A stretch of DNA of 20,253 nucleotides from Mesostigma viride (GCA_009746045.1 RPFO01001132.1:1-20253), one strand, 5' to 3'; positions 1 to 7,778 are shown, numbered from the stretch's first letter. Numbers and translations are program-made. Notes: generated by a model not told the origin, from the letters alone.

Positions 1-475
1 GTGAACACTTCTGCCGCGATCACCATCGTCGCTATGAAAACCGCAAAGCTAATGCGCGGAATTACGAGTGGCTGCCATTGAAGAGACAATCGGAAAATCG
101 TCCCACACGCGCCGCAGAACACCAACCTGCAGTTTACCCACACGATAAACACGCATAACACGTACCCAACAGAGGGGGGCACAAGGCAGGGGCAGTGGAG
201 CCTTTCTGAAGCTATGAGCCATAGGTCGCCGCAGACTGGGAAGCATAAGTAGGGGACACGCGGACAGATAGCATGGGAGAGGGACTTTTGGGAGGGCGCA
301 TGCAGTGGGTGCGTAGGGCGGCAGGTAGGGGTGGTACACATGCACATGCCCTGCCATGCATCCATGCAATCCCGCAAAATAGCACTGTGGCGTGTTGTGT
401 TGACCTGTGATACCCCATGTGGCTTGTCCACATTTGGGGGGGGGAGCAAGGACATGAAGATGAGCAACAACTTAC
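1..475. other. Left edge, no supported gene
   Basis: I see no gene I can support here. Short open frames exist on both strands, but they are proline-, cysteine- and histidine-rich and overlap one another in different frames. A minus-strand GTAAGT donor sits at 470-475, and a possible minus-strand acceptor CAG lies at 405-407, which would define a short 71-nt intron, but the acceptor has a weak pyrimidine tract. The segment could hold the 3' untranslated part of the minus-strand gene at 733-2065 or the edge of another gene. Confidence 0.4.
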
Positions 476-524
476 CACACAACAAAGCGCAGGAAACCTC
501 CCGGAAGTGGCTCCACCAAAAGCT
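476..524 (-). other. Possible extra exon downstream of the minus-strand gene
   Basis: On the minus strand a strong acceptor (a long T/C-rich tract ending in CCCTTGCAG, with the AG at plus 525-526) is followed after 49 nt by a GTAAGT donor (plus 470-475). A donor-like CCAG|GTGGCA at plus 712-717, just after the stop of the upstream gene, could pair with this acceptor to give a 193-nt intron in the 3' untranslated region. The exon has no homology that I can see to the repeated coding exons. It may be a 3' untranslated exon, part of an alternative transcript, or chance. Confidence 0.25.
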
Positions 525-732
525 CTGCAAGGGCTCGAAAGCACAAGAAACACAAAAAATGCATCGATTCAATACATCATAATTCGACGTCATAACAAAG
601 TCATATCATGAACATGTCACGAGCACTACTCCCCCACCAGAAAAAGAATTCAAATGCAAAAATGCTGAATCAAAGAATCAATGCTGAATCAAAGTGACAC
701 TACAAACACCGTGCCACCTGGCCAATGAAGGA

Positions 733-1478
733 TTAACGAACCACTCGAAGCATCACGATGCAAGGCGGCAACACCGCACGTGTCAACGACTGCCAAACTG
801 CAAAAACGCTGCAATAAAGGGCCCACGGCACCAATGCCAGGCAAGCCCCTCCAGCAAACCTCCACCCTCGCAGCGCCGCAACTGCAAATTATCAACAAAA
901 GGAACATCAAAGTACCATGGGACAACGACCATGCTAAAAGTAAGTCAAAGTGTACACAACCTTTTCCATGGTAACACATTCCAAAGTGAAGTTGTACACG
1001 ACCTTTTCCATGTCAACCACAGTCCATGCCAAGCACATGCACGCAAAATAAGAACCCTTTCCGATGGCAGCGACACCTTACCCCACAGAAGGTCGTTCAG
1101 AAGGTTCACCATGCACACAGCCACGCTCCGCCAGAGCACCCACGGCCCCAGCATCAAGCAAGCCCCTCCAGCGACCCCCCACCCTCGCAGCTCCGCGACT
1201 GCAAATGTGCGACCCAAGAAAAGGCCAAGCACCGTGGGACAACGCACAAACAAAAGTAAGTCAAGTTGTACACGATCTTTTCCATGGCAACCACAGTCCA
1301 TGCCAAGCACATGCACGCAAAAAAAGAACCCTTTCCAATGGCAGCGACACCTTACCCCACAGAAGCTGTTGTACAATCTCAGTGCCGCCCAGCCATGCGG
1401 ACACACTCCGCCACAGTGCTTGCGGACCCGACCTCAGAACAGCCACGCAGGGGATCCTCCACCCTTGCATTGCCAACA
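733..1478 (-). repeat. Tandem exon-intron duplications, about 274-bp offset
   Basis: Three diverged tandem copies of an exon-plus-intron module: exon 1356-1478 with intron 1199-1355, exon 1082-1198 with intron 882-1081, and terminal exon 733-881. Corresponding points such as GTTGTACACG occur at 991 and 1265, an offset of 274 bp. The first 93 nt of the two introns differ at only four positions, while the two exons match at roughly 60% with one 6-nt gap. The intron at 882-1081 also has an internal duplication: GTACAC(A/G)ACCTTTTCCATG occurs near 952 and 993, and again near 1267 in the neighbouring intron. Confidence 0.8.
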
Positions 1479-2065
1479 CTGCAACAGCAATAGACCAAAC
1501 AAACACTAGCAATCATCGTCAAGGAAACATATACACAATGGAGGACGGCAACCCAAAACAGCAATACACTGTTAAAACACAATCAATCATCGCCAGGAAA
1601 AGCATATACAAAATTGATAACATGAATCACACAATATCCACACCACGCATCCCACAACCATACAATCCTTCTAAGAATGTCAGATCACTCTGCGACATCA
1701 GCAAAATGTTACCCCAAAACAGGTCGTGCAGAACCCCCGCCACGTACACCACCTGCATCGGTGATATAAGCAAACCTGGATAGACAGACAAGACACACAT
1801 AGTAACACGGCAGAACGTTAACATGTTGCACGTCTAGGCATCGTACGCTAACATCCTGGGAACACAAAGTAAAACAATGAATGAAACGATGGACAACTAG
1901 TAACTCGTTTCGTTACGCAATATAACACATGGCAACAACAAAACTTCCGCGACGCTCACCTGCAGAGACAATATCTGGCATCTCCCTGTCCAGATGCACA
2001 AAGCACCCAACAAGGATCGCGGTGCACACCATACCCATCCATCTCATGACATACAACTCTTCCAT
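733..2065 (-). CDS. Spliced five-exon gene for a Trp-rich hydrophobic repeat protein, family unknown
   Basis: I do not recognise the family. Coding exons in minus-strand order are 2065-1960, 1775-1713, 1478-1356, 1198-1082 and 881-733, totalling 558 nt, or 185 residues plus a TAA stop (733-735). Every intron begins with GT and ends with AG: donors are GTGAGC, GTAACA, GTAAGG and GTAAGG, and acceptors are CTATCCAG, TGTTGCAG, ATTTGCAG and ATTTGCAG. All four introns are phase 1 and the joined frame stays open. The start ATG is in a good context (GACCATGG), and the same frame is closed by a TGA a few codons upstream within the spliced leader. Exon 1 encodes a signal- or anchor-like stretch (about residues 8-23). 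Exons 3, 4 and 5 are diverged copies sharing an RGW motif and an LW(R)SV core; exons 3 and 4 end in LLW, and exon 2 resembles that 3' end (HDLFW versus NDLLW). The product looks membrane-associated or secreted. The main alternative is intron retention: reading on past exon 3 or 4 adds about 31 or more residues before a TGA. Confidence 0.6.
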
Positions 2066-2070
2066 GGTCG

Positions 2071-2172
2071 CTGAGAGTAAACAAGTCATGCAAAAACACC
2101 TTCCTATTTAACTTGTAGCTGCTCCATTTTGCCGTAAAAACATGTCTCAGCAAGTCCTTCCATATCACTTAC
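2071..2172 (-). other. Predicted intron in the 5' untranslated region
   Basis: On the minus strand CTATATCGCG|GTAAGT (donor at plus 2167-2172) is followed 102 nt later by a pyrimidine-rich acceptor TTTACTCTCAG (AG at plus 2071-2072). The next exon reaches the ATG at 2065 after only five bases. Joining the exons does not extend the coding frame upstream, because a TGA lies in that frame, so the preceding exon is best read as untranslated leader. This supports transcription of the minus strand through this interval. Confidence 0.5.
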
Positions 2173-2304
2173 CGCGATATAGACACTCCTGTCAGTAAAG
2201 TTATGACAAGACCCTTCCCCCTCGACCCACACAAACAAGCCGAGAGAGAAAATAAAAAAGTCACACCGGATGACGAAGTTTCTGAAGAACAAGGACATTA
2301 CCAT
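2173..2304 (-). other. Probable 5' untranslated exon; outer edge not determined
   Basis: This is the sequence just upstream of the GTAAGT donor at 2167-2172. It holds an open frame starting with ATG at 2304, which, if translated, would end shortly after splicing, so it may act as an upstream open frame rather than as coding sequence of the main gene. I cannot place the transcription start. No convincing TATA box is visible immediately upstream. Confidence 0.3.
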
Positions 2305-2437
2305 AAAATTGTCGACAACCTGCTAAGGCAGTCCCATCAGCCGCAGCTTATCAAGTAACGTAGCGAAGCCTATTTTCGGAAGAAATTCACCCTTATGGCA
2401 GGCTTATGGTCTCAAATTCGGGACAGATTCTGTGGAT
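2305..2437. other. Unassigned intergenic sequence
   Basis: Nothing is recognised between the probable leader exon of the minus-strand gene and the 54-bp tandem repeat. By position it would hold the promoter of that gene, but no element is clear enough to name. Confidence 0.4.
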
Positions 2438-2599
2438 GGATTTTATCCAGTATTCCTATGTGTGGGTGGTTCCGCTTACAGCACTGTAGACGGATTTTAT
2501 CCAGTATTCCTATGTGTGGGTGGTTCCGCTTACAGCACTGTAGAGTGTAGATAGCAGCTGATGTGAACGTGCAGTATTCCTATGTGTGGGTGGTTCCGC
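2438..2599 (+). repeat. 54-bp tandem duplication plus a partial third copy
   Basis: Two adjacent copies, 2438-2491 and 2492-2545, begin with GGATTTTATCCAG and continue through a shared TATGTGTGGGTGGTTCCGC stretch. A partial third copy (2572-2599) carries only that middle part and runs directly into the AAGAAAAAAGTGGGG sequence that recurs in the large array. The repeat is not seen elsewhere in the window. Confidence 0.9.
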
Positions 2600-2870
2600 A
2601 AGAAAAAAGTGGGGACCCTTCCCCGTGAACACCGTGAAAGCTCTCCGAGCGTGAGATACTTGGAAATCGAAAATGCAATTCTGACAAATTTTCAGCTCGG
2701 ACTTTACCACAATGAATTTCAGCATACCATTCGACATACTTTAGAGATATTTCGGCGTCAGATACTCGGAAATTTTGTTACGGTCGTATCTCCAGTGAAA
2801 ATCTGACAAATTTCTCCGCTCGGACTGAACCACAATCAATTTCCGCATACCATTCGATATACTAAATAGA
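2600..2870 (+). repeat. Diverged flanking copy of the start of array segment B
   Basis: It starts with AAGAAAAAAGTGGGG (2600-2614), identical to 3375-3389 in unit 1, then jumps to sequence matching 3582 onward, so it lacks the 192 bp at 3390-3581 including the right arm of the hairpin. It then contains about two copies of the ~120-bp repeat (GATACTTGG, GACAAATTT, CATACCATTCGA blocks at 2656 and 2760), diverged from those in the units. It is an older or independent member of the same family at the left edge of the array. Confidence 0.8.
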
Positions 2871-3117
2871 ATTTTGCGTTTCCGTTCAGCAACGCTATGA
2901 ACGTTTTCGTTCCTAACGGAAAATTCCGTCTCGTTTGATTCTATTTCCCCTGTTCAGGCGCGAACGTTTCCGTTCAGCACGTAACTGTCATTTCGTCTCG
3001 CTTGCTTATCAAATTTGACATCCCACGTCCTGTGCCTTGAAAAGTTTTAGTACAGATATCAGTTCGCGACTTTTTGTTTGACGCTTAAAAGAGTCAACGC
3101 GCCGTAATGTCCTGAGG

Positions 3118-3374
3118 CCGCGCGGATTGGCGAGACGCCCCACCTGCCCGCAAAAGTCTGAACATGTTCAGCGTTTCAGCACCCGTTCAGAATTCCTGAG
3201 ACTCGATCTCCAAGGTTTGGGGATTTTCTTTGTACTACGCCGACTGGCCATCTCGCTACGGTCCTGGACGTCGTCCGCTCCCGCGCTAGGGGGCGCGGGG
3301 GACGGCCCCACTTCCGGCCTACGGCCGCGGCCAAAGTTTTCGGGCGTCATAAATCGTAGTTACTAGTAGGGGAC
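3118..3374 (+). repeat. GC-rich CpG-dense part of segment A (unit 1; copies in all units)
   Basis: This is a GC- and CpG-rich block containing GGCCTACGGCCGCGGCC and ending in AGTAGGGGAC. Copies lie at about 7080-7336, 11039-11295, 14998-15254, and, diverged, 19454-19710. A 79-codon plus-strand frame is open in all copies but has no ATG start, and in the right-flank copy it passes through compensating frame changes, so I do not read it as coding. Confidence 0.7.
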
Positions 3375-3425
3375 AAGAAAAAAGTGGGGGAGGGGGGGCT
3401 ATCGCCCCCCCTCCCCGACTTGAGA
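3375..3425 (+). repeat. G/C hairpin (unit 1)
   Basis: 3382-3399 pairs with 3404-3421 around a 4-nt loop, an 18-bp stem with one mismatch: AAGTGGGGGAGGGGGGGC against its complement. It is preceded by AAGAAAA and flanked by GGAC on both sides (3371-3374 and 3426-3429). The right-flank copy of segment A reads GGACGT without a hairpin at this point. Equivalents are at 7337-7386, 11296-11346 and 15255-15305. Confidence 0.85.
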
Positions 3426-3817
3426 GGACGTGACTCGCCGCTAGCGGCCCAGAGGCCGATAGTCGACCTTCTGGGCGCCAACCGCACCGGCCCGCGCGAC
3501 GCGCCAAGACCCTTCCACGGAGGACGCGCGGGCGGACGATTCCGACCGGGACGAACCGCCGCCGTGCGCCACGCGCAACGGACCCTTCCCCGTCAACACC
3601 GTGGAAGCTCTCCGAGCGTGAGATACTTGGAAATTTCGTCACGTTCGTATCGAAAATGAAATTTCTGACAAATTTATCAGCTCGGACTTGACCACAATGA
3701 ATTTCAGCATACCATTCGATACAACAATGATATTTCGGCGTCGGATACTTGGAAATTTCGTTACGTTCGTATCGCCAGTGAAATTCTGACAAATTTTATC
3801 CTGAACTATTTCGCATC
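3426..3817 (+). repeat. GC-rich spacer followed by ~120-bp repeat copies (unit 1)
   Basis: 3426-3590 is GC-rich and unassigned. From about 3600 a ~120-bp repeat appears: GATACTTGGAAATTTCGT at 3622 and again at 3744 (offset 122), each followed by TCTGACAAATTT blocks. A degraded part recurs at about 4120-4205 after the MITE-like element. Equivalent stretches follow each hairpin. A minus-strand frame of 157 codons (3792-3319) covers it in units 1 and 3 but is broken by G/C-run changes in unit 2 and by a one-base deletion near 15410 in unit 4, so coding is unlikely. Confidence 0.7.
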
Positions 3818-4037
3818 ATAACATGACTCCGTTGGGAGATCATCATGTAGCACTGGCTAACATATTCCCTTGCTGGATGGATGGAGGTAGGTGAAGAATT
3901 AAACCTTTTTTGACCTTATTTGTCTAATTGTAATTGCCTAGCACAGTCTACCTAGAGGAGGGCCCTGATTGGACAATTGTGGCCATGTACGTAATTATGC
4001 TACATGTCGTACATGATCTCCCAACAAGTCATGTTAT
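3818..4037. mobile_element. MITE-like element with inverted ends (unit 1)
   Basis: The left end 3818-3843 and right end 4013-4037 are inverted copies: ATAACATGACT followed by GTTGGGAGATCAT, with one mismatch and one gap. The 220-bp interior has no coding capacity. This fits a non-autonomous DNA transposon, but I cannot define a clear target-site duplication (the sequence around both ends is AT-rich) and no transposase is in the window. Alternatively it is a simple foldback sequence. Confidence 0.55.
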
Positions 4038-4400
4038 AATTTAATTTCATTTCAATGCTAGCATGTCTTGTTGCATGCCCTCAAAGCTAAAATTGTTTAT
4101 CACGTGCAGAGAGAGCCCGCACAATGAATTTCAGCGTACCATTCATTAATTAATTATACCATGCGATATACTTTACAGATATTTCGCTGTCAAATACTTC
4201 GAAATTCGGGTACTGCTTTTTGCAAGCCAGCCATAAGGACCAAACACTCCCATGCAAACTCCCATTTTCATCATTAATTAATATTCATTGAGTGGCAATC
4301 CTTTCATTCCTTTGTTCACACATGCACCATCCGTCATTCCCATTATTAAATTGAAAAAATTAAATCATAGCATGACTCCGTGGTGCCCACTATGACTTCA
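4038..4400. other. AT-rich spacer before the minisatellite (unit 1)
   Basis: AT-rich sequence with TTAATTAATTA runs near 4145 and 4275, a degraded ~120-bp repeat fragment (4120-4205), and CATGACTCCGT at 4371-4381, which echoes the end of the MITE-like element at 3822. No gene is seen. Equivalents precede each minisatellite in units 2-4. Confidence 0.6.
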
Positions 4401-5725
4401 TGGGGGGGGCTGGCATGCTTGCGTGGGTGTGGGGGGGCCTCGCATGCGTGCGTGGGTGTGGGGGGGGCTCGCATGCGTGCGTGGGTGTGGGGGGGAGTGG
4501 CATGCATGCGTGGGTGTGGTGGGGGGCTGCCATGCATGCGTGGGGTTAGGGGGGGGCTGGCACGCGTGTGTGGGTTCGTGGGGTGGCTGCCATGCGTGCG
4601 TGGGTGTGTGGGGTGGCTGGCATGCGTAAGTGGGTGTGGGGGGTGGCATGCGTGCATGGGTTTGTGATGGGCTGGCATGCATGCGTGGGTTTGGGGGGGA
4701 GCTGCCATGCACGCATGGGTGTGGGGGGGGAGTGGCATGCATGCGTGGGTGTGGTGGGGAGCTGCCATGCGTACGTTGGTGACGGGGGTGGCTGGCATGC
4801 ATAAGTGGGTTGGTGGGGTGGCTGGCATGCATGCGTGCATGTGGGGGGGGCTGGCATGCGTGCGTGGGTGTGTGGGGGGGCTCGCATGCGTGCGTGGGTG
4901 TGTGGGGGGGCTCGCATGCGTGCGTGGGTGTGGGGGGGGAGTGGCATGCATGCGTGGGTGTGGTGGGGGGCTGCCATGCATGCGTGGGGTTAGGGGGGGG
5001 CTGGCACGCGTGTGTGGGTTGGTGGGGTGGCTGCCATGCGTGCGTGGGTGTGTGGGGTGGCTGGCATGCGTACGTGGGTGTGGGGGGTGGCTGGCATGCA
5101 TAAGCGGGTTTGTGATGGGCTGGCATGCGTGCGTGGGTTGGTGGGGTGGCTGGCATGCATGCGTGCATGTGGGGGGTCGCTGGCATGCATGCGTGGGTTT
5201 GTGGGGTAGCTGGCATGCGGGGGTGGGTGTGGGAGGGGCTGGCATGCATGCGTGGGTGTGGGGGGTGGCTGGCATGCATGCCTGCATGTGGGGTAGGGCT
5301 GGCATGCGTGCGTGGGTGTGTGGGGGGGCTGCCATGCGTGTGTCGGGGGGCTGGCATGCGTGGGTGGTTGGCGGGGGGAGTGGCATGCATGCGTGGGTGT
5401 GGTGGGGAGCTGCCATGCATGCGTGGTTTTAAGGGGGGGCTGGCACGCGTGCGTGGGTTCGTGGGGTGGCTGCCATGCGTGCGTGGGTGTGGGGGGTGGC
5501 TGGCATGCGTAAGTGGCTGTGGGGGTTGCTGGAATGCATAAGTGGGTTGTGGGGTGGCTGGCATGCGTGCGTGGGTGTGGGGGTGGCTGGCATGCGTGCG
5601 TGGATTGGTGGGGTGGCTGGCATGCATGCGGGCATGTGGGGGGTGGCTGGAATCCATGCGTGGGTTTGTGGGGTATAGCTAACATGTGTGCGTGGGTGTG
5701 GGAGGGGCTGGCATGCATGCGTTGG
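4401..5725 (+). repeat. G-rich minisatellite (unit 1)
   Basis: About 45 monomers of roughly 28-31 bp, with the consensus idea GCATGCGTGCGTG followed by GGTGTGGGGGG and CTG. The plus strand is always the G-rich one. Monomer variants recur in a higher-order pattern: the AGTGGCATGCATGC variant occurs at 4496, 4940 and 5379, about 440 bp apart, with a further copy at 4731. Open frames of up to 419 codons run across it on several frames of both strands because few stops occur in the monomers; I treat these as artefacts. Confidence 0.95.
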
Positions 5726-6824
5726 TTGACATGCCATGGATGAAAAACACCAAGAAGAGTATATGGCCCCGCTGCCACCAAAAATCACCTGGTTGATCAA
5801 CCAAGGGGATAGCCTGCACAGTGAGACACAAACACAGCAGACCCAGCAAAGCAAAATTCAGGTTGTAAGCGAGTGGAGATTACTTTTGACATGCTTGATG
5901 AAGAAATATATAACACACCTTCTATTGTCACACCTTCTATAAACAAATGGTTGATTGATCACCTTATACACCACGTAAACATGCTACCAGACGCGCTCTT
6001 CAGTCCAGTCAAAATCCACGTGCGAAGCAAGTCAGCTTACGCAGAAAGCACCATGAATGTCAGCGAGTACAGCAGTAAATGACGCCCCAAACCCGTGACC
6101 AGGCAAGCATCCAGAGGGGCTTTCACCGCCCAGTATATTCCAGAAAAAAGCATCACAGATCCTTGGGCAACGGACGTTCACACAGGACATGCGAAGGACC
6201 ATGAAGATGGCGTCCTGCACGGCTAATCTGCGTTTTTAAAAACCCTTGCTACGCTATGTCTTTGCTGCGACTAGGTGGATTCGGCGAAATGGAAAGAACG
6301 CAACCATGAAAATGCATCAGAAAGAGAGCAGGTACTACCCCGGTCATCGAAACAAACGCCTCACAATCGGCATCGCCGGTTACGTCCCGTGGCAAAAAAT
6401 CCAGCGTTCTTTCCAATATGATGCGGCGACAGCAGAAGCTCGTTGGCCACACCCCAAGCCTTCCACGAACAGCAAACTGATTTCACTAGGCATCCAATAC
6501 GTAAAGCAGTTAAGCATGATACTACAATACCTAAATCTACAACGACATTCCATTTCCAGGTCGCCATAGCGACACGGACCTCTCCCACGCAGGTATCACT
6601 CCGTTGACGCACCTCCAGCTCATAAAATTTCGCACTTGCTCTTCAAACATAAAATTTTGACGTATAAAACCATGGCTGCGCATTCCCCATCCCAATTTTC
6701 TAGCCTACGTTGCCTGCCATCGCCAGCCAGCACAAGGAAAATTGCTCGCGCAGCACGTCACTTTGTTTTTCGCCCCGAGCATGCCGCACGCTTTGCCAAT
6801 AATTCCCAGTTCCCACTGCCCAGC
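5726..6824 (+). other. AT-richer segment after the minisatellite (unit 1)
   Basis: About 1.1 kb with no recognised gene. It holds a 14-bp perfect palindrome TGGTTGATCAACCA (5790-5803); a frame open at 5825-6082 with its first ATG at 5891; a 107-codon frame (6246-6569) lacking an ATG start; and TATAAAA (6663-6669) just before an ATG in good context (6672). Unit 4 differences within these frames mostly change amino acids, which argues against constraint. Equivalents are at 9685-10783, 13644-14742 and 17994-19076. Confidence 0.6.
5825..6082 (+). other. Unassigned open frame with protein-like composition (unit 1)
   Basis: The frame is open for 85 codons before TGA; from the ATG at 5891 it is 63 residues. 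Composition is balanced rather than low-complexity (DEEIYN, NKWLIDHLIHH, SPVKIHVRSK). I do not recognise it. Copies are at 9784-10041 and 13743-14000. In unit 4 a TAG at 18128-18130 interrupts the 5' part, two codons before the position equivalent to 5873, but the ATG-initiated portion remains open. It could be a degraded exon or element fragment carried by the repeat, or chance. Confidence 0.2.
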
Positions 6825-6854
6825 AAGAAAAAAGTGGGGGAGGGGGGGCTATCG
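6825..6854 (+). repeat. Half-hairpin at the unit 1/2 junction
   Basis: The left half of the G/C hairpin (AAGAAAAAAGTGGGGG, AGGGGGGGCTATCG) is present without its right arm and is fused directly to CTAACTGAAAATTCCG, the start of the next unit. The same fusion occurs at the unit 2/3 and 3/4 junctions, near 10784-10813 and 14743-14772. Confidence 0.85.
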
Positions 6855-7336
6855 CTAACTGAAAATTCCGTCTCGTTTGATTCTATTTCCCCTGTTCAGG
6901 CGCGAACGTTTCCGTTCAGCACGGCTGAAAACGCTTTCCTTCAGAACTGTCATTTCGTCTCGCTTGCTTATCAAATTTGACATCCCACGTCCTGTGCCTT
7001 GAAAAGTTTTAGTACAGATATCAGTTCGCGACTTTTTGTTTGACGCTTAAAAGAGTCAACGCGCCGTAATGTCCTGAGGCCGCGCGGATTGGCGAGACGC
7101 CCCACCTGCCCGCAAAAGTCTGAACATGTTCAGCGTTTCAGCACCCGTTCAGAATTCCTGAGACTCGATCTCCAAGGTTTGGGGATTTTCTTTGTACTAC
7201 GCCGACTGGCCATCTCGCTACGGTCCTGGACGTCGTCCGCTCCCGCGCTAGGGGGCGCGGGGGACGGCCCCACTTCCGGCCTACGGCCGCGGCCAAAGTT
7301 TTCGGGCGTCATAAATCGTAGTTACTAGTAGGGGAC

Positions 7337-7386
7337 AAGAAAAAAGTGGGGGAGGGGGGGCTATCGCCCCCCTCCCCGACTTGAGA
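7337..7386 (+). repeat. G/C hairpin (unit 2)
   Basis: Same inverted repeat as in unit 1, with one C fewer in the right arm, leaving a one-base bulge in the stem. Confidence 0.85.
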
Positions 7387-7778
7387 GGACGTGACTCGCC
7401 GCTAGCGGCCCAGAGGCCGATAGTCGACCTTCTGGGCGCCAACCGCACCGGCCCGCGCGACGCGCCAAGACCCTTCCACGGAGGACGCGCGGGCGGACGA
7501 TTCCGACCGGGACGAACCGCCGCCGTGCGCCACGCGCAACGGACCCTTCCCCGTCAACACCGTGGAAGCTCTCCGAGCGTGAGATACTTGGAAATTTCGT
7601 CACGTTCGTATCGAAAATGAAATTTCTGACAAATTTATCAGCTCGGACTTGACCACAATGAATTTCAGCATACCATTCGATACAACAATGATATTTCGGC
7701 GTCGGATACTTGGAAATTTCGTTACGTTCGTATCGCCAGTGAAATTCTGACAAATTTTATCCTGAACTATTTCGCATC

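Larger units (their letters stand above)
2913..6854 (+). repeat. Array unit 1
   Basis: Left-most full unit (3942 bp). Its first segment carries the short form CAGCACGTAACTGTC (2976-2990), shared with the right-flank copy at 19249-19710, whereas units 2-4 have a 20-nt longer form at this place. The outer copies therefore keep a form that the inner copies lack. Confidence 0.9.

Noticed and set aside
694-1509. 271-codon plus-strand frame rich in Pro, Thr, His and Ser.
   Set aside because: It lies antisense to the duplicated exons of the minus-strand gene, whose splice sites and consistent phases make the better model. The 274-bp offset is not a multiple of three, so the plus frame does not repeat in register.
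3127-3366. 79-codon plus-strand frame conserved in five copies.
   Set aside because: No ATG start; in the diverged right-flank copy the middle of the frame passes through offsetting indels with wholesale amino-acid change.
3375-3425. The hairpin as a transcription terminator.
   Set aside because: A rho-independent terminator would be a bacterial feature; this is eukaryotic repeat DNA, the stem is not followed by a T-run, and no gene ends here.
3319-3792. 157-codon minus-strand frame seen in units 1 and 3.
   Set aside because: Broken in unit 2 by a C-run change and in unit 4 by a one-base deletion near 15410, and it crosses the hairpin. No sign of protein conservation.
4547-4560. GGGGTTAGGGGGGG as a telomeric repeat.
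   Set aside because: A single TTAGGG-like match inside a G-rich minisatellite, with no tandem TTAGGG array anywhere in the window.
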